Shown: positions 45,725 through 54,778, counted from the stretch's first letter. The stretch: DNA of 64,000 bases from Terrirubrum flagellatum (GCF_022059845.1 NZ_CP091851.1:3720001-3784000); one strand, 5' to 3'. Notes: a model not told the origin generated them from the sequence alone. A program made the numbers and translations.

Positions 45725-46816
45725 GTGGCGCAAGGCATTCTCCCCGCCCAGGCGATCGAGGCGCTCATCGCGCAGGGCGCGATCCGGCTCGCCGCGCCGC
45801 CGGCGCCGACCCAGATCCAGCCGGCGAGCCTCGATCTCCGGCTTGGGGCGAGAGCCTATCGCGTGCGCGCGAGCTTCCTGCCCGGCCCGCAAAAGACGGT
45901 GCGCGAGCGGATCGACCATCTCTCGCTTCATGAAATCAATCTGACGGGCGACGGCGCCGTGCTCGAAACCGGCTGCGTCTATATCGCGGAATTGCAGGAG
46001 AGCCTGGCGCTTGGCGCGGAGATGGCGGCGGCGGCCAATCCCAAAAGCTCGACCGGCCGCCTCGACGTGTTCACCCGCGTGATCGCCGACCGCGCCCGTG
46101 AATTCGACGTGATCGAGGCGGGATATAACGGCCCGCTGTTCGCGGAAATCTCGCCGCGCAGCTTTCCCATTCTCGCGCGCCAAGGCTCGCGCCTGTCGCA
46201 GATGCGTTTCCGGTTGGGACAGGCGCGGCTCGATGACGCCGCCCTGATGGAATTGCATCGCGCCGAAACGCTTGTCGCCGCGCGCGAGCCGTCGATCCAG
46301 GGCGGCGTCGCCGTCAGCGTCGATCTCACCGGCTTCGACGGCGATCTCGTCGGCTACCGCGCCAAGCGCCATTCCGGCCTCGTCGATGTCGACAGGGTCG
46401 CAGGTTACGACATCGACGATTACTGGGAGCCGCTGCACGCCCGCAACGGGACTCTCATTCTCGATCCCGGCCAGTTCTACATTCTCGCCTCGAAAGAGGC
46501 GGTGCATGTGCCGCCGCATACGGCCGCGGAAATGGTGCCGTTCGATCCGCTCGTCGGCGAATTCCGCGTGCATTACGCCGGTTTCTTCGATCCCGGCTTC
46601 GGCCATGCGCCGGCCGGCGGCTCGGGCGCGCGCGCGGTGCTCGAAGTGCGCTCGCGCGACGTGCCCTTTATTCTTGAAGACGGACAGATCGTCGGCCGCC
46701 TCGTCTATGAGCGATTGTCGGAAGCGCCACGCACGCTCTATGGCGCCGGGCTCTCCTCCAACTATCAGGGACAGCGGCTGAAGCTGTCGAAGCATTTCAG
46801 GATGGGGAACAGGTAG
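45725..46816 (+). CDS. dcd: dCTP deaminase, double-length alphaproteobacterial type
   Basis: Deaminates dCTP to dUTP for thymidylate synthesis. 363 residues, twice the size of the standard Dcd, with two dUTPase-like folds. The first half has 'IQPASLDLRLGARAYRVRAS' and 'SLALGAEMAAAANPKSSTGR' (nucleotide-loop SSxGR); the second has 'LDPGQFYILASKEAVHVPPH', 'VHYAGFFDPGFGHAPAGG'. It starts with GTG at 45725 behind 'aggcaggtatcaggc'. This double form is the normal one in many alphaproteobacteria, so it is not a fusion artefact. Confidence 0.92.
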   Translation: MAQGILPAQAIEALIAQGAIRLAAPPAPTQIQPASLDLRLGARAYRVRASFLPGPQKTVRERIDHLSLHEINLTGDGAVLETGCVYIAELQESLALGAEMAAAANPKSSTGRLDVFTRVIADRAREFDVIEAGYNGPLFAEISPRSFPILARQGSRLSQMRFRLGQARLDDAALMELHRAETLVAAREPSIQGGVAVSVDLTGFDGDLVGYRAKRHSGLVDVDRVAGYDIDDYWEPLHARNGTLILDPGQFYILASKEAVHVPPHTAAEMVPFDPLVGEFRVHYAGFFDPGFGHAPAGGSGARAVLEVRSRDVPFILEDGQIVGRLVYERLSEAPRTLYGAGLSSNYQGQRLKLSKHFRMGNR

Positions 46817-46856
46817 CGGCGTCGATTCAAGATAACGCCGCTTCGCGAAGTTTTTC

Positions 46857-47048
46857 GCTGGGCCCCGGTCTTCATTCCGTTCGGCTCCCGTCTTCGCGAA
46901 GCAAAAGCTTCGCTTCGGCGTGGCAGGTCGCCTCACTTCATGAAACCGGGGACAGAGACAGTTTCAACTGTCGACAATTGAGGCTCTCTCCGTCCCGGGA
47001 ACGGTGAAGCGAAACGAAGTGAAGCGGAACCGTGTCCGGGGCCCAGCG
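46857..47048. repeat. Palindromic repeat, family B copy 1
   Basis: Bounded by 'gctgggccccggtctt' and 'ccggggcccagc', with inner segments 'aaccggggacagagacag' and 'gtgaagcgaaacgaagtgaa'. The same 150-190-base module recurs at 56131-56281 with about 80 percent similarity by eye. It fills the gap between dcd and the TetR gene; no coding frame in it looks real. Confidence 0.88.
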
Positions 47049-47104
47049 AAAGAATCGCGAAGCGACATTCAGAGCATCCATCCAAGCGCCAAAGTCAGCG
47101 CCGC

Positions 47105-47725
47105 TCATTTTCCGCACAACATCTCGATTCCCGCCTTCGCCGTCTTCTCCAGCTCCTTGCGCGCATCGCCAGCGCGTGAGCGCAACGCCAGCGTGTGCAG
47201 CACAGCCGAAGCGAATTTCGCCAGCAGAACAGGATCTGAGTCGCGCGCGATCTCGCCTGACTTGCGCGCCGCGCGGAATCTCTTTTCGAACTCTTGATCG
47301 AAATCGCGCAGACTGTCGCCAAGCACGCGGCGCACCTTCTCGTCGCTCATCGCCTCGACCGCGGCCGTGCCAATAAGCAGACATCCACGCGCGGCGCCCT
47401 TGTCCGGCAGATACATCGACAAAGCTGTCTCATAAACGCGCGCCAACCCCTCGCGCAGCGACAGCTTCGGATCGAGCGCCGCCATCATCGCCGCAACGCC
47501 TTCGGCGCGATAGCGATCAAGGGCCTTGAGATAAAGGTCTTCCTTGGCGCCGAACGCGCCATAAAGGCTCGGCCGGTTCATGCCGGTCGCGGCGCTGAGA
47601 TCATCGAGCGACGTCGCGGAATATCCATGACGCCAGAACACGTCCCTTATGTCGCCAAGCGCCTTCTCGGGGTCATAGGCGCGGGGTCTTCCGCGCGGCC
47701 GCGCGAGCTTCATCGTCTCTTTCAT
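47105..47725 (-). CDS. TetR-family transcriptional repressor
   Basis: 206 residues from the ATG at 47725, which has 'ggagag' ahead; other ATGs at 47734 and 47713 are possible. The helix-turn-helix is 'WRHGYSATSLDDLSAATGMN' with 'RPSLYGAFGAKEDLYLKALD'. The tail 'AARGCLLIGTAAVEAMS' is typical of the subgroup that regulates redox/electrophile genes beside it. It is divergent from a glutathione S-transferase, with an operator-like palindrome between, so it probably represses both. Confidence 0.9.
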   Translation of the reverse strand: MKETMKLARPRGRPRAYDPEKALGDIRDVFWRHGYSATSLDDLSAATGMNRPSLYGAFGAKEDLYLKALDRYRAEGVAAMMAALDPKLSLREGLARVYETALSMYLPDKGAARGCLLIGTAAVEAMSDEKVRRVLGDSLRDFDQEFEKRFRAARKSGEIARDSDPVLLAKFASAVLHTLALRSRAGDARKELEKTAKAGIEMLCGK

Positions 47726-47771
47726 TCCGCCCATTCTCTCCGGCGCGCGAAAATCACCCCGGCGCCGTTGA

Positions 47772-47787
47772 CATGATAATTATTATG
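47772..47787. promoter_or_regulatory. Operator-like palindrome between TetR and GST genes
   Basis: CATGATAATTATTATG is a 16-base palindrome with one mismatched pair (centre ATAATTAT). It lies in an AT-rich island 47 bases from the TetR start and 33 from the GST start, the expected place for the autorepressor to bind. Confidence 0.6.
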
Positions 47788-47819
47788 CGAGATGGTACAA
47801 AAATACAAGTGAGGAACCC

Positions 47820-48461
47820 ATGGACCTTTATTTCGCTCCCCTCGCCTGCTCGATGGCGAGCCGCATCGCGCTCTATGAAGCCGGCGCCGCCGCCAATTTT
47901 ATTCAGGTCGATCTGCGCAAGAAGCGCGTCCTGAAAGACGATTCCGATTTCTTCGCCATCAACGGCATGGGCCAGGCGCCGACGCTCAATACGCGCGACG
48001 GTGTCATCACGGAGAACCCCGTCGTGCTGCAATATATCGCCGACCGCTTTCCCGATGCGAAGCTCGCGCCGCCCGCGACCAGCCTCGGCCGCTATCACCT
48101 GCAGCAGTGGCTTAACTTCATCTCAACGGAGTTGCACAAGCAGGTCTTCATCCCGGTGCTCGATCCCCATGCGCCGGGCGGCGCCAAGGAGTTTGCGCAA
48201 GCGAAGTCAGCAATGGCGTTCAAGTTCCTCGATCGCCATCTTAGCGGTCGGGAATTCCTGCTCAATGATTTCAGCGTCGCCGACGCCTATCTCGTCACCG
48301 TGCTCAACTGGGCGCATGTGATCAAGTTCGATCTCGACGCCTATCCCAACGTCCGCGCCTATTACGCGAGGCTCCGCGAGCGGCCGAGCGTGGCGAAGGC
48401 GCTGTCGGAGGAAACCGCGCTCTGGCTCGAAGAGAAGGCGCGCGAGCAGAAAGCGGCGTGA
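47820..48461 (+). CDS. Glutathione S-transferase
   Basis: 213 residues with the two GST domains. The N-terminal thioredoxin fold holds 'LYFAPLACSMASRIALYEAG' (Ser/Cys contact), 'INGMGQAPTLNTRDGVITEN' (cis-Pro and Glu-Asn glutathione site); the helical C-domain has 'LQQWLNFISTELHKQVFIPV' and 'LNDFSVADAYLVTVLNWAHV'. It resembles the beta class of proteobacteria. Ribosome site 'gtgagga' precedes the ATG. It likely detoxifies an electrophile sensed by the divergent TetR. Confidence 0.92.
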   Translation: MDLYFAPLACSMASRIALYEAGAAANFIQVDLRKKRVLKDDSDFFAINGMGQAPTLNTRDGVITENPVVLQYIADRFPDAKLAPPATSLGRYHLQQWLNFISTELHKQVFIPVLDPHAPGGAKEFAQAKSAMAFKFLDRHLSGREFLLNDFSVADAYLVTVLNWAHVIKFDLDAYPNVRAYYARLRERPSVAKALSEETALWLEEKAREQKAA

Positions 48462-48521
48462 TGATCGCCGCCTGATGCGCCCATCCTGCGATCGTATCGA
48501 TCATTTTCATAAGAGGGGCCC

Positions 48522-49178
48522 ATGCTTTCCACTTTCGTCACCATCTGGATCCTTCACGTCGCAGCGATGATGAGTCCGGGCCCCAACGTTCTGCTGGTGT
48601 CGCAAATGGCGGCGAGCGATCGGGTTCGGAGCGCTACTTTCGCAGCCCTGGGCGTCGCCTGCGGCGCCACTCTTTGGGCGACTTGCGCGGTGCTCGGAGT
48701 CCATGTCGTCTTCGTGGCGTTTCCGGGACTACGCCTCGCATTTCAGGTCGCTGGAGGCGTGTATCTCCTGTATGTGGCCGTTCGTCTCTGGCGGTCCAGC
48801 GGCGCTGCGTCGGTTGGTCAAGCGTCGTCGGTATCCTCGTGGACCGCGTTTGGTCGTGGATTTCTGACCAACATCACCAATCCAAAAGTAGCTCTGTTTT
48901 TTGGCAGCGTATTCGCTGCTTCATTCCCGGCGGCGCCCGGCCCGATCCTGCAGGCGTCGGCGGTGGTCATGGTGGCGCTCAACGCGCTGTGCTGGCACAC
49001 GCTGCTCGCTTTCCTGTTCTCTCGCGAGCGTGTTCGCGCCGCCTACTCGCGCATGCGAGACGCCGCCAATCGCATCGCATCGATCATGATGGTCGTCTTG
49101 GGACTGAGCTTGCTTGCGGCGTCACTGCGCGAGGCGCTCTTTCTGATCTATCGTGCGAAGCCCGGGTCGACGCCATAA
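48522..49178 (+). CDS. LysE-family exporter
   Basis: 218 residues, six membrane helices. Start 'TIWILHVAAMMSPGPNVLLV' carries the LysE/RhtB SPGPN motif, then 'VACGATLWATCAVLGVHVVF', 'GGVYLLYVAVRLWRSSG' and 'GFLTNITNPKVALFFGSVFA' (the NPK signature). Family members export amino acids or related solutes. It is 60 bases downstream of the GST gene in the same direction and may share its regulation. Confidence 0.92.
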   Translation: MLSTFVTIWILHVAAMMSPGPNVLLVSQMAASDRVRSATFAALGVACGATLWATCAVLGVHVVFVAFPGLRLAFQVAGGVYLLYVAVRLWRSSGAASVGQASSVSSWTAFGRGFLTNITNPKVALFFGSVFAASFPAAPGPILQASAVVMVALNALCWHTLLAFLFSRERVRAAYSRMRDAANRIASIMMVVLGLSLLAASLREALFLIYRAKPGSTP

Positions 49179-49272
49179 TCGCCGACGTTTCATCTCCTAT
49201 TGAGACGCCTGACTCTATATTGAGGTTCGCCAAAAAAGATAACAAAGGCGAACACTGCTCGCGCCGCACACG

Positions 49273-49308
49273 CTCGAAGAGGAAGCGCGCGAACAGAAAG
49301 CGGCATGA
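49273..49308 (+). pseudogene. Relic of the GST gene's 3' end
   Basis: These 36 bases code for LEEEAREQKAA and a stop, almost the same as the last residues of the intact GST gene (LEEKAREQKAA and stop at 48426-48461). The DNA also matches closely ('cgcgaacagaaagcggcatga' against 'cgcgagcagaaagcggcgtga' in short). Nothing upstream of it resembles a GST, so it is a decayed duplicate end. Confidence 0.65.
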
Positions 49309-49365
49309 GTCGAAGCGTCACGGAATCTATTTGACTATTGCTGGGCCGAGCTCAGCGACGATCAA

Positions 49366-49941
49366 TCAAGCGGATTCGAATAATCGGTTGGTGAGCGCCG
49401 TGGTCAGCCAGGCAAAGCCCGCGTCGGCGAAAACGAAGGCGATTGAATGGAGTTTCGGCAGCGAGAGCATCGTTCGGACGATGCGATAGATCGACCAAAA
49501 GCAAGACAGGAAAAACGCGGCCCCGAGCAGGAAAGCGATCAGATGATGATAGGGGAATCCGCCCGACAGATCGTCATCGAACGATGGGGCGCTCATCAGT
49601 TTATTCTGTATGAGTGCAACGACGGTGACGGCTGCGCAAAACGCGATCATGTACCAGAGCGAAGAAAAGGCGATCGGAAGCATCATTTCACGCCGTCCCA
49701 ATAAGCCAGCGAGCAGAGCGACAAAGCCACAACTCGCCAGGCCCATGATGACCAGCCAGACGAGAAGCAGCGGTGCGGCGCCTTCGCCGGTAATGAGTCT
49801 GTTTGAGGTCCAAAAGCATGCCGCCAACAGCAGCACGGCGATAAGCGCCATCTCGCCATTTATGCGCAGAAGAGATCGCCAGCGGTCTGAACCGCGAACA
49901 AGGGCGACAAGAGCGGCGAACTGATCGAGAACAAGACGCAT
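49366..49941 (-). CDS. Hypothetical membrane protein
   Basis: 191 residues with five predicted membrane helices: 'GEMALIAVLLLAACFW', 'LLLVWLVIMGLASCGFVALL', 'SLWYMIAFCAAVTVVALIQ', 'HHLIAFLLGAAFFLSCFWSI', 'SIAFVFADAGFAWLTTALT'. I do not recognise a family; the general layout recalls Yip1-like proteins but no motif supports that. It is alone on the minus strand between the GST relic and vsr, and codon use is slightly more AT-rich than in the surrounding genes. Confidence 0.65.
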   Translation of the reverse strand: MRLVLDQFAALVALVRGSDRWRSLLRINGEMALIAVLLLAACFWTSNRLITGEGAAPLLLVWLVIMGLASCGFVALLAGLLGRREMMLPIAFSSLWYMIAFCAAVTVVALIQNKLMSAPSFDDDLSGGFPYHHLIAFLLGAAFFLSCFWSIYRIVRTMLSLPKLHSIAFVFADAGFAWLTTALTNRLFESA

Positions 49942-49965
49942 CGGCGATATTCCCCCCCGGAGCCG

Positions 49966-50382
49966 TCAAAGGAATGTCGTCAACTCGGCCCCCAATCGAT
50001 CAAGATTTTTCAATTCGCATTCCCAAATAATTTTCACCCGCCAGCCGAGCGCTGCGAGCTCGGCGAGATGCTTCTCGTCGCGGGCGCGGTTGCGCGCGAT
50101 CTTCTGGCGCCAGTAATCCGCATTCGCCTTCGGCTGCCTCGCGCCGCGCGCGCAATCATGGCCATGCCAGAAGCAGCCATGGACGAAGATCACGCTGCGC
50201 CGCCCTAGCATCACGATGTCAGGCTTTCCCGGAAGATCGGCGCGATGCAGGCGGAAGCGATAGCCGAGCCGATGCAGGAGCGAGCGCACCTTCTTTTCCG
50301 GCGCGGTGTCCTTGCCCTTGACCCGTCGCATCACCTCGGAGCGTTCCACTCCCCTACTCCGCCGCGATGCGCGCGGCTCCAA
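49966..50382 (-). CDS. vsr: Very short patch repair endonuclease
   Basis: Nicks DNA 5' of T-G mismatches that arise when 5-methylcytosine deaminates. 138 residues. The start region 'ERSEVMRRVKGKDTAPEKKV' matches 'RSxxMRxIxGKDTxPE'; the nuclease core has 'RLHRADLPGKPDIVMLGRRS' (catalytic Asp) and the Zn/His segment 'VIFVHGCFWHGHDCARGA', then 'DYWRQKIARNRARDEKHLAE'. The tail 'WRVKIIWECELKN' is typical. Its first 29 bases overlap the end of the dcm-like gene, so both are one unit. Confidence 0.94.
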   Translation of the reverse strand: MEPRASRRSRGVERSEVMRRVKGKDTAPEKKVRSLLHRLGYRFRLHRADLPGKPDIVMLGRRSVIFVHGCFWHGHDCARGARQPKANADYWRQKIARNRARDEKHLAELAALGWRVKIIWECELKNLDRLGAELTTFL

Positions 50383-51499
50383 CCGCGCCCTTCAAGAGCG
50401 GCTCGAACAGATGCTCGGCGAGATGGCGCACCACAGGCGCGACGACGCCGTCGCCAAGCAGGTGAAACGCGTCGGTCGCGCCCTTGGGCAGGATATAGTC
50501 GTCGGAAAGCCCCATCAGGCGCGCGCATTCGCGCGGCGAGATGAGACGCGAGCGCACGCGTTTTCCTTCAACCACGAGCAAAGTCTGCCGGCTTGAACCG
50601 CCGGCCGGCGTGCGCAGACATCCCGCGAGATTATCGAAGCGCACTTCGGCGCGCTGCACGCGCGCGCCGTTCTCATCGCGGCGCGTGCGACGATAGACGG
50701 CGCCGACCTCGCGTTCGCCGCTGCGCTGCGCCGCGCGGAGTTTCTCCCTGTTGGCGTCGCTCATCAGCGAGAGCAGATAGCGCGTCTCTTCATCCTCGCG
50801 CCACGCGACGCCCGTCGGCTCATCCTCGATCACGTCGCGAAGACCGGCGTTGCGGCGCGGCGGCTCCGGCAGGCGCCACCAGACCCAGCGCGCCGCCACG
50901 CTGTTAGGCAATCGCGCATGGGCCGCGCGCAATGCAGGCATCGTAGTCCAATCCACAGGCTCCGTCGCGATGAGATCGCGCATCGCCAGTTCGCGCGCGA
51001 CGCCGACAATAAAAAGACGCGGCCGCGATTGCGGCGTGAAACGCTCGGCGTCGATCACCATCGCGCCGACGCGATAGCCGAGATCGACAAGCGCGCCGAC
51101 GACGGCGGAGAAATCCGCGCCGCCATTCGAGGTCAGCAGGCCGCAGACATTTTCAGCAGCCACAAGCGATGGCGCGCGGCCTTCGCGCGCCAATCCACGC
51201 AGCAGATCGCGGAAGCGCCAGAAGGTCCCGGAGCGCGCGCCGCCGAGACCGCCGCCCTTTCCCGCGAGCGACAGGTCCTGGCAGGGAAAGGACGCCCAGG
51301 CGAGATCGGCTTGGCCTGGCAAATCGGACGCCGCAAGCGTGGCGATGTCGCCGAGCCGGAAATCCCCGTCGCCCCAGTTCGCGCGATAGGACTTCGCCTT
51401 CGCCGCGTCGAAGTCGTTGGCGAACAGGCAGATCCAGCCGGGCCCGAGCCCGGCCCGCGTCATGCCGCCGCCGGCGAAGAATTCGTAGAAGGTTCCCAT
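50354..51499 (-). CDS. DNA (cytosine-5)-methyltransferase
   Basis: 381 residues from the ATG at 51499. Motif order is complete: I 'YEFFAGGGMTRAGLG', II 'FANDFDAAKAKSYRANW', IV 'ASFPCQDLSLAGKGG' with catalytic Cys73, VI 'LVAAENVCGLL', VIII 'TPQSRPRLFIVGV', then the target-recognition region and 'ISPRECARLMGL' (IX) and 'LGDGVVAPVVRHLAEHL' (X). The frame is open 51 bases further upstream, but the ATG at 51499 fits the family start. No restriction endonuclease gene is adjacent, so it is an orphan or remnant methylase paired with vsr. Confidence 0.92.
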   Translation of the reverse strand: MGTFYEFFAGGGMTRAGLGPGWICLFANDFDAAKAKSYRANWGDGDFRLGDIATLAASDLPGQADLAWASFPCQDLSLAGKGGGLGGARSGTFWRFRDLLRGLAREGRAPSLVAAENVCGLLTSNGGADFSAVVGALVDLGYRVGAMVIDAERFTPQSRPRLFIVGVARELAMRDLIATEPVDWTTMPALRAAHARLPNSVAARWVWWRLPEPPRRNAGLRDVIEDEPTGVAWREDEETRYLLSLMSDANREKLRAAQRSGEREVGAVYRRTRRDENGARVQRAEVRFDNLAGCLRTPAGGSSRQTLLVVEGKRVRSRLISPRECARLMGLSDDYILPKGATDAFHLLGDGVVAPVVRHLAEHLFEPLLKGAVGAARIAAE

Positions 51500-51564
51500 C
51501 GCGCCCGAATCTGCGACGCCGAGATTAGCGGGAACGGAAACCGCGCGCATGCCTTACGGCGCCC

Positions 51565-51981
51565 TCACCCCGTCGCATGCCCCTCGAATTGCGGCAGGTC
51601 GTCGGTGATCTCGTACCAGGGCGCCTTGGAGCCGACGAAGATGTGCTTGTTCGGCCGGATCGAGGGCGCATCGACAAGCGTCCCCATGGCGACATGGACC
51701 CAGGCGCCGTCGCGGACGACGGAGTAGAGGAGCGAGCCGCAGGTCGCGCAGTGGGCGTCGTGGCCGTCGGGTTCGCCGACGATGAGCATGGCGTCGCCGC
51801 CCGCGATCACCTCCAGCTTCGTCCGCTCGATCCCTGCGAGAGGCTTGAAGGCCGAGCCCGTCGTGCGGCGGCAGTTCGAGCAGTGGCAGTTCATGGCGTA
51901 GCGGAACGCGTCAGCGACTTCATAACGCACGGCGCGGCAGTAGCAGGCGCCGGCCAGCCGGCGAGCTGTTTCGATGGTCAT
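51565..51981 (-). CDS. GFA-family (CENP-V/formaldehyde-activating-type) zinc protein
   Basis: 138 residues from the ATG at 51981, which has 'gaggg' ahead. The GFA pattern is 'GACYCRAVRYEV' and 'MNCHCSNCRRTTGSAF', then 'DAHCATCGSLLYSVV'; these CxC, CxxC and CxxC groups bind zinc. The family is named for glutathione-dependent formaldehyde activation, but most members have no known substrate. It is a single gene; a good promoter lies about 130 bases upstream. Confidence 0.88.
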   Translation of the reverse strand: MTIETARRLAGACYCRAVRYEVADAFRYAMNCHCSNCRRTTGSAFKPLAGIERTKLEVIAGGDAMLIVGEPDGHDAHCATCGSLLYSVVRDGAWVHVAMGTLVDAPSIRPNKHIFVGSKAPWYEITDDLPQFEGHATG

Positions 51982-52108
51982 GGCATGCCCTCGCTTAGCC
52001 TTGTCCATCCTGTGCTGGCTCGGCCATTCGACGCCGGAAGCGAATTTGCGGGCTGCGGCGGCGTCCCCGGACTGGCCGGCATCCAGGCGCAATTCGCGAG
52101 CGTCCCTC

Positions 52109-52138
52109 CTTTTATCGAAGGAGCGTGACGATGTCAAC
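52109..52138 (-). promoter_or_regulatory. Candidate sigma-70 promoter for the GFA gene
   Basis: On the minus strand a perfect TTGACA (52138-52133) is followed 18 bases later by TAAAAG (52114-52109). The 421-base stretch 51982-52402 holds no gene that I can support; besides this promoter it has an AT-rich patch with TATAAT on the plus strand (52150-52155) that could serve rpmH. Confidence 0.45.
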
Positions 52139-52402
52139 GACTTTATTCCTATAATTTGACTTTGAGGCTCCTCGCAGCGCCATTGGGGCCGCAGCCGGGC
52201 ATTGCGCCTGCGTTCGGACTGATCACCTCGGGCCCCGCTGGCAAAACCCGCCCGCGCGTTGACTTTGAAGGCCCTCTCGGCCATAGACGCGCCACTTCGG
52301 CCGGGGCCGCCAAGGCGTCCGGGCTGAAACATTATCACCGCAAGTTGCAAAAGGGGCGGCGCGCATGACTTTAGCGCGCCCCGATCGAATTGGAGCAGGC
52401 CC

Positions 52403-52537
52403 GTGAAGAGGACCTATCAGCCGAGCAAATTGGTGCGCAAGCGCCGCCACGGCTTCCGCGCGCGCATGGCGACCAAGGGCGGCCGCAAGGTGCTGAACGC
52501 CCGTCGCGCCCATGGCCGCAAGCGCCTGTCGGCCTGA
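52403..52537 (+). CDS. rpmH: 50S ribosomal protein L34
   Basis: 44 residues starting with GTG at 52403 behind 'ttggagcagg'. The chain is the universal L34: '[20 protein letters not shown]' then '[20 protein letters not shown]' and 'RLSA'. It is too short for a simple length filter but certain from its sequence and place: next are rnpA and yidC, the usual order in bacteria. Confidence 0.97.
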   Translation: MKRTYQPSKLVRKRRHGFRARMATKGGRKVLNARRAHGRKRLSA

Positions 52538-52576
52538 TCCGGCGCGCGCCCTCGCCTGATCAGGGGCGCGCGACCC

Positions 52577-52948
52577 ATGACCGCCTTCGGCAAACTCACC
52601 CGTCGCGATGAGTTCACCGCCGCCCGCAAGGGCCGGCGGTCGCATGCGTCCGCCTTCACCGCGCAGATTGTTCGCCGGGCCGACGCTGACGCCGCGACCG
52701 GTCCCCGCGCCGGGCTGACCGTCACCAAGAAGATCGGCGACGCCGTCGTGCGCAACCGCATCAAGCGCAGGCTGCGCGCCGCGCTGCGCGCCTTCGACGC
52801 CGCCACCGCCGATCCCGTCTCTGATCATGTGTTCATCGCCAAGCGCGAAGCGCTGACGATTTCCTTCGCCGAGCTTGCGGCCGAGATGGCCGCCGCCGTC
52901 GGCCCGCGCGCGCCAAAGCGCCGCGCTCCCGATCCCTCTCGCGCCTGA
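52577..52948 (+). CDS. rnpA: Ribonuclease P protein component
   Basis: Protein subunit of RNase P, which trims 5' leaders from tRNA precursors. 123 residues: 'LTRRDEFTAARKGRRSHASA', 'RAGLTVTKKIGDAVVRNRIK' with the RNR box 'RNRIKRRLRAALRA', and an Ala/Pro-rich C-terminal tail common in alphaproteobacteria. 39 bases after rpmH and 15 before yidC. Confidence 0.95.
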   Translation: MTAFGKLTRRDEFTAARKGRRSHASAFTAQIVRRADADAATGPRAGLTVTKKIGDAVVRNRIKRRLRAALRAFDAATADPVSDHVFIAKREALTISFAELAAEMAAAVGPRAPKRRAPDPSRA

Positions 52949-52963
52949 GCGCCCGAGCCTCCC

Positions 52964-54778
52964 ATGGCCATGCCCAAAGAAGACAACCGCAATTTTATCC
53001 TCGCGCTCGCGCTCTCCTTCATCGTGATCGTCGCCTGGAATTTCCTCTACGGCCTGCCGCAGATGCGGCAGCAGAAGGAGGCGCAGAACCAAGTTCAGCA
53101 GAGCCAGCAAAGCCCGCTTCCATCGGCGGCCAGCCCGAACGCGACGCAGCAGCCAAACATGAGCCAGGCGCCGACGGCGAGCGCCGTCGCGCCAGCGGTC
53201 GAATCGCGCGATGCAGTTCTCGCGCGCTCGCCGCGCGTCGCCATCGACACGCCTTCAATCGCAGGCTCGATCTCGCTGACCGGCGGCCGCATCGACGACG
53301 TTTCGCTGAAGCGCTACCGCGAGACGGTCGATCCCAAGAGCCCGATCATCGAACTCCTGTCGCCTTCGGGCTCGACCAATCCGCTCTATGCCGAGTTCGG
53401 CTGGGTCGGAGCCGCGGGAACGTCGACGCCGCTGCCGAATTCGACCACGCTGTGGACGGCTGACGCAAAGACGCTGACGCCCGATAAGCCGATGACGCTG
53501 ACCTGGGACAACGGCCAGGGCCTGCTGTTCAAGCGCGTGATCTCGGTCGATTCAAACTCGATGTTCACGATCGTCGACTCGGTCGAGAACAAGGGCTCGG
53601 CGTCGGCTTCCCTCTCGAACTACGCGCTGATCTCGCGCCATGGCACGCCGACAACGTCAGGCTATTACATCCTCCATGAAGGCCCGCTGGGCTATGTCGA
53701 GGACAAGCTGCAGGAGCCGAGCTACGCCGACATCGAGAAGGCGAAGGCGAAGCTGTTCAAAGGCTCCACCGGCGGCTTCATCGGCTTCACCGACAAATAC
53801 TGGGCGGCGGCGCTCATTCCGGATCAGAGCATCTCTTACGATGGCCGCTTCACCTTCGCGCAGGCCGGCAGTCTCAAGACCTATCAGAGCGATCTGCTCA
53901 CGCCGGCGCAGACGATCGAGCCCGGCAAGAGCGTGCAATCGACAACGCGCCTGTTCGCCGGCGCCAAGGAAGTCGCGGCCATCGACGGCTATGAACAGTC
54001 GCTCGCCATCAAGAAATTCAAGCTGATGATCGATTGGGGCTGGTTCTGGTTCATCACCCAGCCGCTGTTTCAGATCATAGACTGGTTTTTCAAGGTCACC
54101 GGCAATTTCGGCGTCGCGATCCTGATCGTCACCGTGCTCGTGAAGGGCGTGTTTTTCCCGCTCGCCAACAAGTCCTACGCCTCGATGGCGAAGATGAAGG
54201 CGGTGCAGCCGGAGATGACCGCGATCCGCGAGCGCTTCCCGGACGACAAGCTCAAGCAGCAGCAGGCGCTGATGGAGCTTTACAAGAAAGAGAAGATCAA
54301 CCCGATCGCCGGCTGCTGGCCGGTGCTCCTGCAGATCCCGGTGTTCTTCGCGCTCTACAAGGTGATTTTCATCACCATCGAAATGCGCCATGCGCCGTTC
54401 TTCGGCTGGATCAAGGATCTCTCGGCCCCTGATCCCACGACCTTCGTCAATCTGTTCGGCCTGTTGCCGTTCGAAGCGCCGACCTTCCTGCATCTTGGCG
54501 TCTGGCCGATCATCATGGGCTTTTCCATGTTCCTGCAGATGAAGATGAACCCTGAGCCGGCCGACCCGGTCCAGAAGCAGATCTTCTCCTGGATGCCCGT
54601 GATCTTCACCTTCATGCTCGGCTCGTTCCCGGCAGGCCTCGTGATCTACTGGACCTGGAACAATCTGCTGTCGGTGACGCAGCAGGGCTTCATCATGAAG
54701 AAGAACGGCGTGAAGATCGAACTCTTCGACAATCTCAAGAAGATGTTCGCGAAGGGCTCGCCGACCGATAAGAAATAA
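52964..54778 (+). CDS. yidC: Membrane protein insertase YidC
   Basis: 604 residues, normal for a Gram-negative YidC. N-terminal helix '[20 protein letters not shown]' is followed by a Gln/Ser-rich linker, a large periplasmic beta domain (about 90-350, '[20 protein letters not shown]'), then the conserved insertase region: '[20 protein letters not shown]', '[20 protein letters not shown]', '[20 protein letters not shown]', '[20 protein letters not shown]' and '[13 protein letters not shown]'. It inserts proteins into the inner membrane alone or with Sec. Confidence 0.97.
   Translation: MAMPKEDNRNFILALALSFIVIVAWNFLYGLPQMRQQKEAQNQVQQSQQSPLPSAASPNATQQPNMSQAPTASAVAPAVESRDAVLARSPRVAIDTPSIAGSISLTGGRIDDVSLKRYRETVDPKSPIIELLSPSGSTNPLYAEFGWVGAAGTSTPLPNSTTLWTADAKTLTPDKPMTLTWDNGQGLLFKRVISVDSNSMFTIVDSVENKGSASASLSNYALISRHGTPTTSGYYILHEGPLGYVEDKLQEPSYADIEKAKAKLFKGSTGGFIGFTDKYWAAALIPDQSISYDGRFTFAQAGSLKTYQSDLLTPAQTIEPGKSVQSTTRLFAGAKEVAAIDGYEQSLAIKKFKLMIDWGWFWFITQPLFQIIDWFFKVTGNFGVAILIVTVLVKGVFFPLANKSYASMAKMKAVQPEMTAIRERFPDDKLKQQQALMELYKKEKINPIAGCWPVLLQIPVFFALYKVIFITIEMRHAPFFGWIKDLSAPDPTTFVNLFGLLPFEAPTFLHLGVWPIIMGFSMFLQMKMNPEPADPVQKQIFSWMPVIFTFMLGSFPAGLVIYWTWNNLLSVTQQGFIMKKNGVKIELFDNLKKMFAKGSPTDKK

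Noticed and set aside
45725-46816. dcd as an unusual gene fusion
   Set aside because: The double-length form is the normal architecture of this family in alphaproteobacteria.
46857-47104. Small coding frames within the family B repeat
   Set aside because: They arise from repeat sequence shared with 56131-56281 and lack ribosome sites and conserved motifs.
51982-52350. Extension of the GFA protein upstream to 261 residues
   Set aside because: The extra part has no family similarity, and a good ribosome site and promoter point to the ATG at 51981.
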